Positions 1 through 6,186 of a DNA stretch of 6,522 nucleotides are shown piece by piece. Each line of letters begins with the position of its first letter. Within the stretch, counting starts at the first letter, position 1. Source of the DNA: Victivallales bacterium (GTDB lineage: Bacteria > Verrucomicrobiota > Lentisphaeria > Oligosphaerales > Oligosphaeraceae); assembly GCA_900771165.1 (NCBI GenBank), contig CAAGMX010000042.1, forward strand, positions 1 to 6,522, written 5' to 3'. A model generated the notes under the pieces. It did not search any database. It saw nothing but the letters and a program-made list of their open reading frames with translations, and was not told the DNA's origin. The translations under genes were made by a program, and so were the position numbers.

Positions 1-203
1 AGGTTCAATAGGAATTCCCCCCGTCCCCCGCAAACGGGGGTGGATATAGCGCCAAGGGTTTCCCACAGGGGTAGGACCTCCCATCCCCCCGCCCACGGGG
101 TTCAGGTTCAATTCTATCGCCCCCCGTGGGGGGAGGACAGGTTCGTTTCGCCGATGCTGCCCGGCCCTGGGGGAATCTGTATGATTTTCCGGGCTCCATT
201 GGG
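1..203. other. Non-coding GC-rich intergenic stretch with small hairpins
   Basis: No open frame here resembles a known protein, and in particular nothing resembles L22 (rplV), the usual gene after rpsS. The stretch contains several short C-run/G-run inverted repeats: 25-40 (6-bp stem, CAAA loop), 62-70 (3-bp stem), 87-100 (5-bp stem, CCCA loop) and 120-133 (5-bp stem). A looser one lies near 159-173. AGGTTCAAT occurs at 1-9 and 104-112, and AGGTTC again at 139-144. Hairpin centres fall roughly every 27 to 40 bases. This could be the edge of a repeat family, a leader region of a gene to the left, or simply low-complexity sequence. The window edge prevents a decision. Confidence 0.5.
104..144. 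repeat. Partial direct repeat: AGGTTC motif plus C/G hairpin
   Basis: AGGTTC at 104-109 recurs at 139-144, 35 bases on. The C/G hairpin that precedes each copy (87-100 and 120-133) is shifted by a similar 33 bases. A third AGGTTCAAT starts at position 1 and is also followed by a C/G hairpin at 25-40. The repeats are imperfect and few. They are described here only as a visible pattern with no assigned function. Confidence 0.35.
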
Positions 204-253
204 AAACAAAAAAAGCGCCGGTCTCCTCTGGGGGCAGAGAAACCGGCGCTTTT
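204..253 (-). terminator. Intrinsic terminator after rpsS
   Basis: Bases 211-222 pair perfectly with 242-253 (12 bp, core GCGCCGGT/ACCGGCGC). An inner 5-bp stem (226-230 with 235-239) closes a four-base loop, separated from the outer stem by a small internal loop. Read on the minus strand, the hairpin runs into a T-rich tail, TTTTTTTGTTT (214-204). This is the classic Rho-independent arrangement for leftward transcription. On the plus strand the hairpin is followed by TTTTGCG, a poor tail, so I call it for the minus strand only. It lies about 60 bases beyond the rpsS stop and should end the ribosomal protein transcript. Confidence 0.9.
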
Positions 254-263
254 GCGATATCCG

Positions 264-286
264 CCGGAAGACGGGGTGTCTTCCGG
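264..286 (-). other. Strong hairpin between rpsS stop and terminator
   Basis: CCGGAAGAC (264-272) is perfectly complementary to GTCTTCCGG (278-286), giving a 9-bp stem with a five-base loop. The bases that follow it on the minus strand (GCGGATATCGC) are not T-rich, so alone it is not an intrinsic terminator. It sits in the 3' untranslated region of the rpsS message, just upstream of the terminator. A role in 3'-end stability, pausing or protein binding is inference only. Confidence 0.65.
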
Positions 287-312
287 GGACGTGTATGGGG
301 ATGGGATTCAGG

Positions 313-582
313 CTACTTTCCGGAGATCTGGCCGTGGCCGCGGAAGAGCCGGGTAGCGGCGAACTCGCCCAGGCGATGGCCCACCATGTTCTCGGTGACG
401 AAAACATTGATGAAGCTCTTGCCATTGTGGACAGAGAAGGTCTGACCCACAAACTCGGGCAGGATGGTGGAGCGGCGGCTCCAGGTCTTGATGGCGTCCT
501 TCTTGCCGCTCTTGGTCATCGCCTCCGACTTCTTCAGGAGGGAATCGTCGACAAAAGGTCCTTTCTTGATGCTTCTGGACAT
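313..582 (-). CDS. rpsS: 30S ribosomal protein S19
   Basis: S19 binds 16S rRNA in the head of the small subunit, with S13, near the A site. The 89-residue product begins [18 protein letters not shown], the family signature. It continues with [19 protein letters not shown] (about residues 31-49) and ends with [21 protein letters not shown], a full-length S19 (usual length about 90). The ATG overlaps the rplB stop in a TAATG junction. A GGAGG Shine-Dalgarno sequence at 591-595, eight bases upstream, lies inside the end of rplB. Translation is therefore probably coupled to L2. The stop is TAG, while the other visible genes end in TAA. In the canonical S10 operon rplV and rpsC follow, but here a hairpin and a terminator come next. 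Confidence 0.98.
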   Translation of the reverse strand: MSRSIKKGPFVDDSLLKKSEAMTKSGKKDAIKTWSRRSTILPEFVGQTFSVHNGKSFINVFVTENMVGHRLGEFAATRLFRGHGQISGK

Positions 583-1412
583 TACTTCTTCCTCCGGGAA
601 ACGATGAACTTGCTGGACTGCTTATTGCGCTTGCGGGTCTTGTAGCCCTTGGAGAGCTGCGCCCAGGGGGACTGGGGATGTCCACCGCCGTCAGCCTTAC
701 CTTCACCACCACCCATGGGGGAGTCCACAGGGTTCTGGGCCACACCACGGACGTGGGGGCGGAAGCCCAGGTAGCGGGCCTTGCCGGCCTTGCCCAGCTT
801 GATGTCGCCGTGTTCCACGTTGCCCACCTGACCGATGGTGGCGCGGCACTTGACATTGATGAGGCGCACCTCGCCGGAGGGGAGGCGAACCTGGGCATAG
901 CCGTTTTCCTTGGCGCGGAGCACGGCATACTGTCCGGCGGAGCGGACCAGCTGGGCGCCCTTGCCGGGAACCAGCTCGATGCAGTGGATGTTCACGCCTT
1001 CGGGGATGTTGGCGATGGGCATGTTGTTGCCGGGCTTGTAGTCGGCCTCGGCGCCGCTCACCAGGACATCACCCTGCTTCACCCCCACGGGGGCCAGGAT
1101 GTAGCGCTTCTCGCCGTCCACGTAGTGGAGGAGAGCGATGCGGCTGGTGCGGTTGGGATCGTATTCGATCTCGGCCACCTTGGCGGGCACGCCGTCCTTG
1201 TCGTAGCGCTTGAAGTCGATGATCCGATAGCAGCGCTTCACCCCGCCGCCACGGAAGCGGACGGTCATGCGGCCGTAGTTGTTGCGGCCGCCAGTGGAGT
1301 GCTTGCCCTCGGTGAGGGACTTCTCGGAGGTGCGGCGGGTGAGTTCAGAGAAGTCACTCACCACCATGCCGCGGCGTCCGGGGCTGGTAGGCTTGTATGC
1401 TTTGATTCCCAT
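582..1412 (-). CDS. rplB: 50S ribosomal protein L2
   Basis: L2 is a primary 23S rRNA-binding protein needed for subunit joining and located near the peptidyl-transferase region. The 276-residue length matches the family. Visible signatures are [10 protein letters not shown] (6-15), [17 protein letters not shown] (41-57), YRIIDFKR (62-69), [15 protein letters not shown] (83-97), RYILAP (103-108), RSAGQYA (157-163), IGQVGN (193-198), [13 protein letters not shown] (218-230) and the tail [10 protein letters not shown]. The usual VDHPHGGGEG motif reads [10 protein letters not shown] here: Ser231 takes the place of the histidine known as His229 in E. coli, and Met233 the next histidine. The codons are clear (TCC at 720-722, ATG at 714-716). 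The start ATG has AGGAG ten bases upstream and lies 28 bases after rplW. The stop overlaps the rpsS start. Confidence 0.98.
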   Translation of the reverse strand: MGIKAYKPTSPGRRGMVVSDFSELTRRTSEKSLTEGKHSTGGRNNYGRMTVRFRGGGVKRCYRIIDFKRYDKDGVPAKVAEIEYDPNRTSRIALLHYVDGEKRYILAPVGVKQGDVLVSGAEADYKPGNNMPIANIPEGVNIHCIELVPGKGAQLVRSAGQYAVLRAKENGYAQVRLPSGEVRLINVKCRATIGQVGNVEHGDIKLGKAGKARYLGFRPHVRGVAQNPVDSPMGGGEGKADGGGHPQSPWAQLSKGYKTRKRNKQSSKFIVSRRKK

Positions 1413-1440
1413 TGCGAGATTTCTCCTGTGTGAGTGACGT

Positions 1441-1734
1441 TTACAGCAACTCGATCCGGCCCTCGGAGAGGGTCACCACAGCCTTCTTCCAGTCGGGGCG
1501 CTTGCCCAGTTTGGCGGAACGCATGCGCTTGTACTTGCCCAGGTAGTTCATGGTGTTCACCATGGAGACCTTCACCTCGGGGAAGATGGCCTCCACGGCC
1601 TCCCGGATCTGGACTTTGTTGCTGGAGGGGTTGACCTTGAAGAGGTACTTGTTGTACTTGTCGGTCAGCTTGGTGCCCCGCTCGGTGATGAGCACGGTGT
1701 ACACCACATCATAGGGATTGAAGGATTTATCCAT
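1441..1734 (-). CDS. rplW: 50S ribosomal protein L23
   Basis: L23 binds domain III of 23S rRNA at the exit of the polypeptide tunnel, where it is the docking site for trigger factor and SRP. The product has 97 residues, the usual length. It shows [21 protein letters not shown] (about residues 14-34), [23 protein letters not shown] in the central RNA-binding part and the basic [21 protein letters not shown] loop and strand (about 69-89). It lies between rplD and rplB as in the S10 operon. Its Shine-Dalgarno sequence, AAGGAGGG at 1741-1748, is the best in the cluster and sits six bases before the ATG. The rplD stop codon lies inside this site (TAAGGAGGG), which suggests handover of ribosomes from L4 to L23. 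Confidence 0.97.
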   Translation of the reverse strand: MDKSFNPYDVVYTVLITERGTKLTDKYNKYLFKVNPSSNKVQIREAVEAIFPEVKVSMVNTMNYLGKYKRMRSAKLGKRPDWKKAVVTLSEGRIELL

Positions 1735-1746
1735 CGTGTGCCCTCC

Positions 1747-2376
1747 TTATGCCAGACGCTCGCCCAGTTTGGCCAGGCCAGCCTTGGTGATGACGATCTT
1801 CTTGAAGAGCAGGAGAAGGTAGGTGTTCACGCTGGTGGCCTTCAGCACCAGAACCTGCTGGAGGTTCCGGGCCGCCAGATCCACGTTCTCGGTGTAGTCA
1901 TCCACCAGAACCAGCGCATCCTCACCGGCATTCACGGCCTTCAGGAAGGCGGTCATCTCCTTGGTCTTGGGGGTATCGAACTTCAGGTCGTCCACGACGA
2001 TCACGTCTCCCTCGTCCCAGCGGTCAGTGAAGGCGCGCCGGAGGGCCAGGGTGAGGACCTTCTTGTTCACGGACTTGGCGTAGTCCCGGGGCACAGGGCC
2101 GAAGGCGACGGCACCGCCGCGCCAGATGGGGCTGCTCTTTCCGCCGCTGCGGGCGCGGCCGGTTCCCTTCTGCCGCCAGGGCTTGGCCTGGGAGCGGCTG
2201 CTGAGATTGGCGCGGTTCTTGGTGCAGGCAGTGCCGCTGCGCTGGGCCGCCAGGAAGGCCACCACGGCGTCCTTCACGGCCTGTTCGCCCTTCCCACGCA
2301 CCAGCCAGCTTTCCTCCACGAGGGCGGGGGCGCCGGTGTCGACACCCTGCTGATTCAGGATATTCAGGTTAGACAT
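1747..2376 (-). CDS. rplD: 50S ribosomal protein L4
   Basis: L4 is an early-binding large-subunit protein whose extended loop lines the exit tunnel. In some bacteria, notably E. coli, it also represses the S10 operon. The product has 209 residues. The tunnel loop is clear: KPWRQKGTGRARSGGKSSP, then WRGGAVAFGPVPRDYAKSVNKK (together roughly residues 65-106). The C-terminal globular part follows, including VDDLKFDTPKTKEM and a typical NVDLAARNL segment. The ATG at 2376 is chosen because the Shine-Dalgarno GGAGG (2386-2390) is nine bases upstream. Another in-frame ATG at 2385 directly abuts this site and is too close to use it. The gene starts 18 bases after rplC and its stop is embedded in the rplW ribosome-binding site. 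Confidence 0.97.
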   Translation of the reverse strand: MSNLNILNQQGVDTGAPALVEESWLVRGKGEQAVKDAVVAFLAAQRSGTACTKNRANLSSRSQAKPWRQKGTGRARSGGKSSPIWRGGAVAFGPVPRDYAKSVNKKVLTLALRRAFTDRWDEGDVIVVDDLKFDTPKTKEMTAFLKAVNAGEDALVLVDDYTENVDLAARNLQQVLVLKATSVNTYLLLLFKKIVITKAGLAKLGERLA

Positions 2377-2394
2377 TGTTGGCATCCTCCCGGG

Positions 2395-3030
2395 TTATTT
2401 CTTGACGGCGCTGCGGACAAAGACCACGCCACCGTTGGCGCCGGGGATCGCTCCCTTCACGAAGAGGAGATTCTCCTCGGGGCGGACTTCCACGACCTTC
2501 AGGTTCTGGGTGGTGCGGTTCACATTGCCCATGTGACCGGGCATGGGATGACCCTTCATGACCTTGCCGGGCTTTTCGCACATACCGATAGAACCGGTAC
2601 GGCGGGTCCAGGCGCCGCCGTGGGTCTCGCGACCACCGGCGAAGTGCCAGCGGTGGACAACACCCTGGAAGCCACGGCCCTTGGTGGTGCCGGTGACATC
2701 CACGAACTCATCCACGGCGAAGATGTCCACCTTCAGCACGTCTCCCGCCTTCTGGGCAGGGTCGGCATCCAGGCGGATCTCCTTGATGACCTCGGGGGGA
2801 TTCTGCTCCAGACCCGCGGCCTTCACGTTCCCCAGGACAGCCTTGGAGACGTTCTTGGCCTTGCGGGAGCCGAAGCCCAGCTGCAGAGCGCTGTAGCCGT
2901 CCTTCTTCACCGTCTTGGCGGTGATGACGGTGCAGGGGCCGCAGGCGATGACCGTCACGGGCACCAGGGCTCCCTGCTCGTTGAAGATCTGCGTCATTCC
3001 CAGCTTTTTGCCGATGAGACCTTTTTTCAT
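2395..3030 (-). CDS. rplC: 50S ribosomal protein L3
   Basis: L3 binds near the 3' end of 23S rRNA, nucleates large-subunit assembly and sends a loop towards the peptidyl-transferase centre. The 211-residue product opens with GLIGKKLGMTQIF (4-16) and has VDVTGTTKGRGFQGVVHRW (110-128), HFAGGRETHGG (129-139), GSIGMCEKPGKVMKGHPMPGHMGN (146-169) and a C-terminal LLFVKGAIPGANGG (188-201), all L3 hallmarks. In the central loop the common HRxPGSIG reads TRRTGSIG, and the position methylated by PrmB in E. coli (Gln150) aligns with Glu152, so that modification is not expected. The ATG has AAGGAG nine bases upstream. It follows rpsJ by 18 bases and precedes rplD by 18 bases. Confidence 0.97.
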   Translation of the reverse strand: MKKGLIGKKLGMTQIFNEQGALVPVTVIACGPCTVITAKTVKKDGYSALQLGFGSRKAKNVSKAVLGNVKAAGLEQNPPEVIKEIRLDADPAQKAGDVLKVDIFAVDEFVDVTGTTKGRGFQGVVHRWHFAGGRETHGGAWTRRTGSIGMCEKPGKVMKGHPMPGHMGNVNRTTQNLKVVEVRPEENLLFVKGAIPGANGGVVFVRSAVKK

Positions 3031-3048
3031 ACTGCGTGTCTCCTTGGC

Positions 3049-3360
3049 TTAGAGTTTGATGACGATTTCCACACCGGCAGGCAGGGAGAGCTTGCGCAGC
3101 TCATCCACCGTGCGGGTGGTGGGGTTGATGATATCCAGCACCCGCTTATGGGTACGGATCTCGAACTGCTCCATGGACTTCTTGTCCACGTGGGGGGAGC
3201 GGTTCACGGTGAATCTTTCGATCTTGGTAGGCAGGGGGATGGGTCCCGCCACCTGGGCGCCGGTGCGCTTGACAGTTCCGACGATGTCCGCAGTGGACTG
3301 GTCCAGGATCGTGTTTTCGAAGGCCTGGAGCCGGATGCGGATGGTTTGCTTGCTAGCCAT
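3049..3360 (-). CDS. rpsJ: 30S ribosomal protein S10 (NusE)
   Basis: S10 belongs to the head of the small subunit and, as NusE, takes part in antitermination with NusB and NusG. The 103-residue product has the standard length. It carries IRIRLQAFE (7-15), [26 protein letters not shown], the loop region [24 protein letters not shown] and the tail [18 protein letters not shown]. The frame is open 132 bases further upstream, but that part lies within the EF-G-like gene and has no S10 similarity. The ATG at 3360, seven bases after an AGGA site at 3368-3371, gives the canonical N-terminus. Only 22 bases separate it from the stop of the upstream EF-G-like gene. There is thus no separate S10 leader and no tuf gene here. 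Confidence 0.98.
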   Translation of the reverse strand: MASKQTIRIRLQAFENTILDQSTADIVGTVKRTGAQVAGPIPLPTKIERFTVNRSPHVDKKSMEQFEIRTHKRVLDIINPTTRTVDELRKLSLPAGVEIVIKL

Positions 3361-3382
3361 GTCCTTTTCCTGGTTATGAGTC

Positions 3383-5428
3383 TTATCCCTGTCGTTTCTC
3401 CAGAGCGGCGGGCTCGGCAGTGAAGAGCGCCCGTCCTCCGGTGAGAGACCGGAGGCTAGTGGCATAGGAGAGCATGTTGGCCACAGGGACAAGAGCGACC
3501 GCGCGAGAACCTCCGTCGGGCAGAGTCTCCGTCTGAAGGACCTTGGCCTTACGGGCCTGGAGATCCTGAAGGACGGCGCCGATCTGCAGGGCGGGGGCGC
3601 TCACTTCGAGCCGCATCACAGGTTCCAGCACGACCATTCCAGCCTGTTCGAGAGCATCGACAAGAGCCAGTCGGGTAGCGGTTAAGAACACCGGTTCGGA
3701 AGTGTCTGGCTGCTGGCTAGACACCTCCAGGACTGTGATGCGCGTGTTCGTCAGGGGATAGCCGGAGGGGTTTTCGCCCTGAACGAATTCGTTGACTGTC
3801 TCCCGGACAACGGGTAGGATGTCGGGGGACAGGCCTGGCAGTTCCGCAGGGAACTCCAGTTGTGTGCCGCTCTCGGGGGGGAGCGGCTCAAATTGGACTT
3901 GCACCCTGGCCTGAACCGTAAGGGAAGGCGTCAGGATGCGTTTGAACTCCCGGTGGGCCTGGGCCGGGGCGGCCACCGTGCAGCGGTAGGCCACCAGAGG
4001 GGTTCCGGCCCGGGTAGCGACCTGGTATTCGGAGAGCAGCCGTTCCCGGGTCACCTGGAGGTGAAGTTCCCCCAGGCCGGAGACGGTGCACTGTCCGTCG
4101 TTGGGTCCCTTTTTCCAGCGGAGGGTGGGATCCTCCTCGGCCAGGGAGGCCAGGGCCTGGGGAAGGCGGAGCCGTTCCTGGGCTCCCAGGGCTTCCAGCA
4201 CCAGGGAGAGGACGGGCTCCGGAAATCGCATGCGAGTCAGCCGGAGGGGAGGCGCGCCCTCCTGAGAGAGAGTGTCTCCCGGCCGGAAAGGCGGGATGGG
4301 CTCCTGGGGAGAGGCGGCCAAAGCCACCACTTCTCCTTCGCAGGCCTCGGAGATTTCCTGGACCTGATCCGCCCGGAGGCGCCACAGGGCGCCGGGGGTC
4401 CAGGGGATGCCCCGGTTCACATTCACCAGGCGGTCGCCGGGCCGCAGCCGTCCGCTGTAGAGGCGAACCGCCACATAGTCCCCCGGCCAGGGAGTGCGCA
4501 CCGTCTTCACCACCGTCATCACCGCGTAGGCGGTGCCCTGAGGCGAAGCGAGCTTTTCCCGGGAGACCGGGAAGCAGAGGCGTCCTCCCGGGCTTTCCAG
4601 GCGTTCCCGGGGAGAGGGGAGGAAGTCTCCCACGGCATCCAGCAGCTGGGGAACGCCCCAGCCGGCTTTTGCGGAGCCGCAGAGCACCGGGACAACCCGG
4701 TTCGCCAGAGTGGCCCGCCGGATGGCGGCCCGGAGGCTTTCCGGGGAGGGGGTGCGCCCTTCCAGGTAGTCGGCCATCACCCGTTCGTCCTCCTCGGCCA
4801 GAGTCTCCAGGAGAATCCGGCGGCCCTCCCAGAGCTGGAGATCCACCTCATCCGGAGGGAGGACGGGGGGGAAGCCCACCGTCTTTTCCTCCAGGAGATC
4901 CAGGAGGCAGGCGATCCGGCCCTCCTCATCCGGCAGCGGGAGCATGAGAGGGAGGGGGCGGACCGGGGCGAAGAGCCGTTGCATCTGGGCCAGGGTGGCC
5001 GTGAAATCGGCCCCTTCCCGATCCAGCTTGCTGATGAAGGCCAGGGCCGGAAGGGAGTATCTCCGGGCCCGGCGCCAGACCATTTCCGACTGGGCTTGGA
5101 CGCCATGGAGGGCGCAGAAGACCGCCACCGCCCCATCCATGACCCGGAGAGACCGTTCCACCTCGGCGGTGAAATCGATATGTCCCGGGGTATCCAGGAT
5201 GGTGTATTGGCGTCCCTTCCAGGGGCAGGTCAGGGCGGCGCTCACAATGGAGATGCCCCGTTCCCGCTCCTGCAGGAGGTAGTCGCTGATGGTGTTGCCC
5301 TCCTCCACCGCACCGCAGACCTTGAGTTCGCCGGTCTCGTGGAGGATTCGCTCTGTCAGCGTGGTCTTTCCCGCATTGATGTGGGCGATGATGCCGATGT
5401 TTCGGATGGAATCCTCGGATCGGCCCAT
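3383..5428 (-). CDS. fusA: Divergent EF-G-family translational GTPase
   Basis: EF-G drives tRNA-mRNA translocation and, with RRF, ribosome recycling. The 681-residue product has all five EF-G domains in order: the GTPase domain with its G' insert (1 to about 270), domain II (about 298-388), III (about 396-475), IV (about 478-598) and V (about 599-670). Intact motifs include the P-loop AGKTT (19-23), RGIS (57-60), DTPGH (79-83) with the catalytic His, GELHL in domain III and [13 protein letters not shown] in domain V. Odd residues: the P-loop reads AHINAGKTT (Asn18 for the usual Asp) and NKxD reads SKLD (133-136). The domain IV GGRGQYG loop is missing, and the SYHDVDSSE loop reads SSQQPDTSE without the histidine. 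The start lies 10 residues before RNIGII and has no Shine-Dalgarno nearby. Arginine codons are often CGA or CGG, whereas neighbours prefer CGC/CGT. The symbol reflects position and family. It could be a paralogue with a specialised role and another EF-G encoded elsewhere. Confidence 0.9.
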   Translation of the reverse strand: MGRSEDSIRNIGIIAHINAGKTTLTERILHETGELKVCGAVEEGNTISDYLLQERERGISIVSAALTCPWKGRQYTILDTPGHIDFTAEVERSLRVMDGAVAVFCALHGVQAQSEMVWRRARRYSLPALAFISKLDREGADFTATLAQMQRLFAPVRPLPLMLPLPDEEGRIACLLDLLEEKTVGFPPVLPPDEVDLQLWEGRRILLETLAEEDERVMADYLEGRTPSPESLRAAIRRATLANRVVPVLCGSAKAGWGVPQLLDAVGDFLPSPRERLESPGGRLCFPVSREKLASPQGTAYAVMTVVKTVRTPWPGDYVAVRLYSGRLRPGDRLVNVNRGIPWTPGALWRLRADQVQEISEACEGEVVALAASPQEPIPPFRPGDTLSQEGAPPLRLTRMRFPEPVLSLVLEALGAQERLRLPQALASLAEEDPTLRWKKGPNDGQCTVSGLGELHLQVTRERLLSEYQVATRAGTPLVAYRCTVAAPAQAHREFKRILTPSLTVQARVQVQFEPLPPESGTQLEFPAELPGLSPDILPVVRETVNEFVQGENPSGYPLTNTRITVLEVSSQQPDTSEPVFLTATRLALVDALEQAGMVVLEPVMRLEVSAPALQIGAVLQDLQARKAKVLQTETLPDGGSRAVALVPVANMLSYATSLRSLTGGRALFTAEPAALEKRQG

Positions 5429-5606
5429 GGGGATGGGGGGAAAGCGGGTTCTTTTCCTCTTCGGGCGGTTCTCCGGAGCCCGGGAAGAGGAGAGGAAGAA
5501 GAGAGGCGATCAAGCCGCCCGGCCCTGTTCCGGAGGGATGGCCTGGAGCGGCAAAGGCAAAGCCGCACCCGTCGCAGGGCGGCGGATGCGGAAGCGGGAG
5601 AGAAGA
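5429..5606 (-). other. GC-rich spacer between rpsG and the EF-G-like gene
   Basis: This 178-base gap has no recognisable gene on either strand. It contains modest inverted repeats: GCGGC/GCCGC at 5548-5552 and 5562-5566 (9-base loop), and CGGGC/GCCCG at 5462-5466 and 5478-5482 (11-base loop containing TCCGGA). None is followed by a T-run on the minus strand, so no intrinsic terminator is called. The bases just before the EF-G start are pyrimidine-rich (CCCCCCATCCCC). The nearest purine-rich stretch, GAGGAAAAG, is 22 bases upstream of the ATG, too far for a normal ribosome-binding site. I see no convincing promoter. Confidence 0.5.
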
Positions 5607-6074
5607 TTAGCGGAAGTGGGCGTACGCCTTGTTGGCGTTGGCCATGCGGTGCACATCGTCCCGCTTCTTGATGGTGTTGCCGGTGTTGTTGTAGGCATCC
5701 ATCAGCTCGGCGGCCAGGGCGTGGCAGGTATCCATGCCCTTGCGGCTGCGGGAGTAGGTCACCAGCCAGCGCATGGCCAGGGCGACGTGGCGGCTGGCGA
5801 GGACTTCCAGGGGAACCTGGTAGTTGGCGCCACCGACACGGCGGGTCTTGCACTCGAGGCTGGGCATGATGTTCTCCATGGCCTTCTCGAACATGTCGAG
5901 AGGCTCATTGCCGGTCTTTTCACGGACAATGTCGAACGCATCGTACACGATCTTCTGGGCAACGCCCTTCTTGCCATCAAGCATGATGGAGTTGACCAGA
6001 CGGGTGACGATCTTGGAATTGTAAATAGGATCAGCCAGAACTTCGCGCTTGGCGACATTACCTCTTCTGGGCAT
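5607..6074 (-). CDS. rpsG: 30S ribosomal protein S7
   Basis: S7 nucleates assembly of the 30S head by binding the 3' domain of 16S rRNA and lies at the mRNA exit and E site. The 155-residue product matches the family length. It begins [20 protein letters not shown] and has [22 protein letters not shown] (about 27-48), the RNA-binding [15 protein letters not shown] segment (about 74-88), [11 protein letters not shown], and a C-terminal [16 protein letters not shown]. The ATG at 6074 is chosen because it yields the canonical N-terminus and has AAGGAGGG (6082-6089) seven bases upstream. An in-frame GTG at 6092 lies upstream of that site and would add six unrelated residues. It is separated from rpsL by 112 bases and from the EF-G-like gene by 178 bases. 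Confidence 0.98.
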   Translation of the reverse strand: MPRRGNVAKREVLADPIYNSKIVTRLVNSIMLDGKKGVAQKIVYDAFDIVREKTGNEPLDMFEKAMENIMPSLECKTRRVGGANYQVPLEVLASRHVALAMRWLVTYSRSRKGMDTCHALAAELMDAYNNTGNTIKKRDDVHRMANANKAYAHFR

Positions 6075-6186
6075 CTTTCTTCCCTCCTTCACATAAATGA
6101 TATCATCGGTACTCGAAAGTTAAGAAAACTCCCGTTGTGCCACAAAAGAGATCAGGCGATCTGTTTTATGGCGAAAAGATGTTTCC
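6075..6186 (-). promoter_or_regulatory. rpsL-rpsG spacer, possible S7 control region
   Basis: This spacer is visibly more AT-rich than its surroundings. It carries the strong rpsG Shine-Dalgarno sequence (6082-6089), a perfect 10-bp palindrome ATGATATCAT (6097-6106) and a hairpin at 6144-6167. In E. coli the S12-S7 intercistronic RNA of similar length is bound by S7 to repress the operon. A like role here is inference from position and size. A TATCAT box (6097-6102) with a TTAACT box (6118-6123) 15 bases upstream could be a weak internal promoter, but the spacing is short and I do not rely on it. Confidence 0.3.
6144..6167 (-). other. Small hairpin flanked by A/T runs
   Basis: AGATC (6149-6153) pairs with GATCT (6158-6162) across a four-base loop. 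After a G/G mismatch, AAAA (6144-6147) pairs with TTTT (6164-6167). On the minus strand it reads AAAAC, stem, CTTTTGTGG, which looks like a weak attenuator or processing site 20 bases after the rpsL stop. The stem is short and the T-run brief, so strong termination is unlikely, and rpsG should still be transcribed with rpsL. Confidence 0.35.

Noticed and set aside
1..145. Degenerate type I-E-like CRISPR array (C-run/G-run stems and GGTTCA, with an offset near 60)
   Set aside because: Copies differ too much, stem lengths and spacing vary, and no identical 28-29-base repeat is present. Kept only as an unexplained repeat pattern.
204..253. Bidirectional terminator
   Set aside because: The plus-strand side ends TTTTGCG without a T-run beyond the stem, and no plus-strand gene reads into it.
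1738..3423. Long plus-strand open frame (561 codons) antisense to rplD, rplC and rpsJ
   Set aside because: It runs across three certain genes on the opposite strand and encodes a low-complexity Gly/Leu/His/Val-rich protein typical of an antisense shadow of GC-rich, codon-biased genes. It has no recognisable domain.
3361..3492. N-terminal extension of S10 into the EF-G-like gene
   Set aside because: The frame is open but the extra 44 residues have no S10 similarity, while the ATG at 3360 has a ribosome-binding site and gives the standard S10 N-terminus.
3860..5671. Long plus-strand open frame (603 codons) antisense to the EF-G-like gene
   Set aside because: It is opposite a clear EF-G-family gene, with composition rich in Gly, Arg, Pro and His and no family motif. 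GC-rich DNA commonly leaves such frames open.
6097..6123. Internal promoter before rpsG (TTAACT, 15 bases, TATCAT)
   Set aside because: The spacing is shorter than the usual 16-18 bases and the -35 match is poor. It is mentioned in the spacer entry but not called as a promoter.
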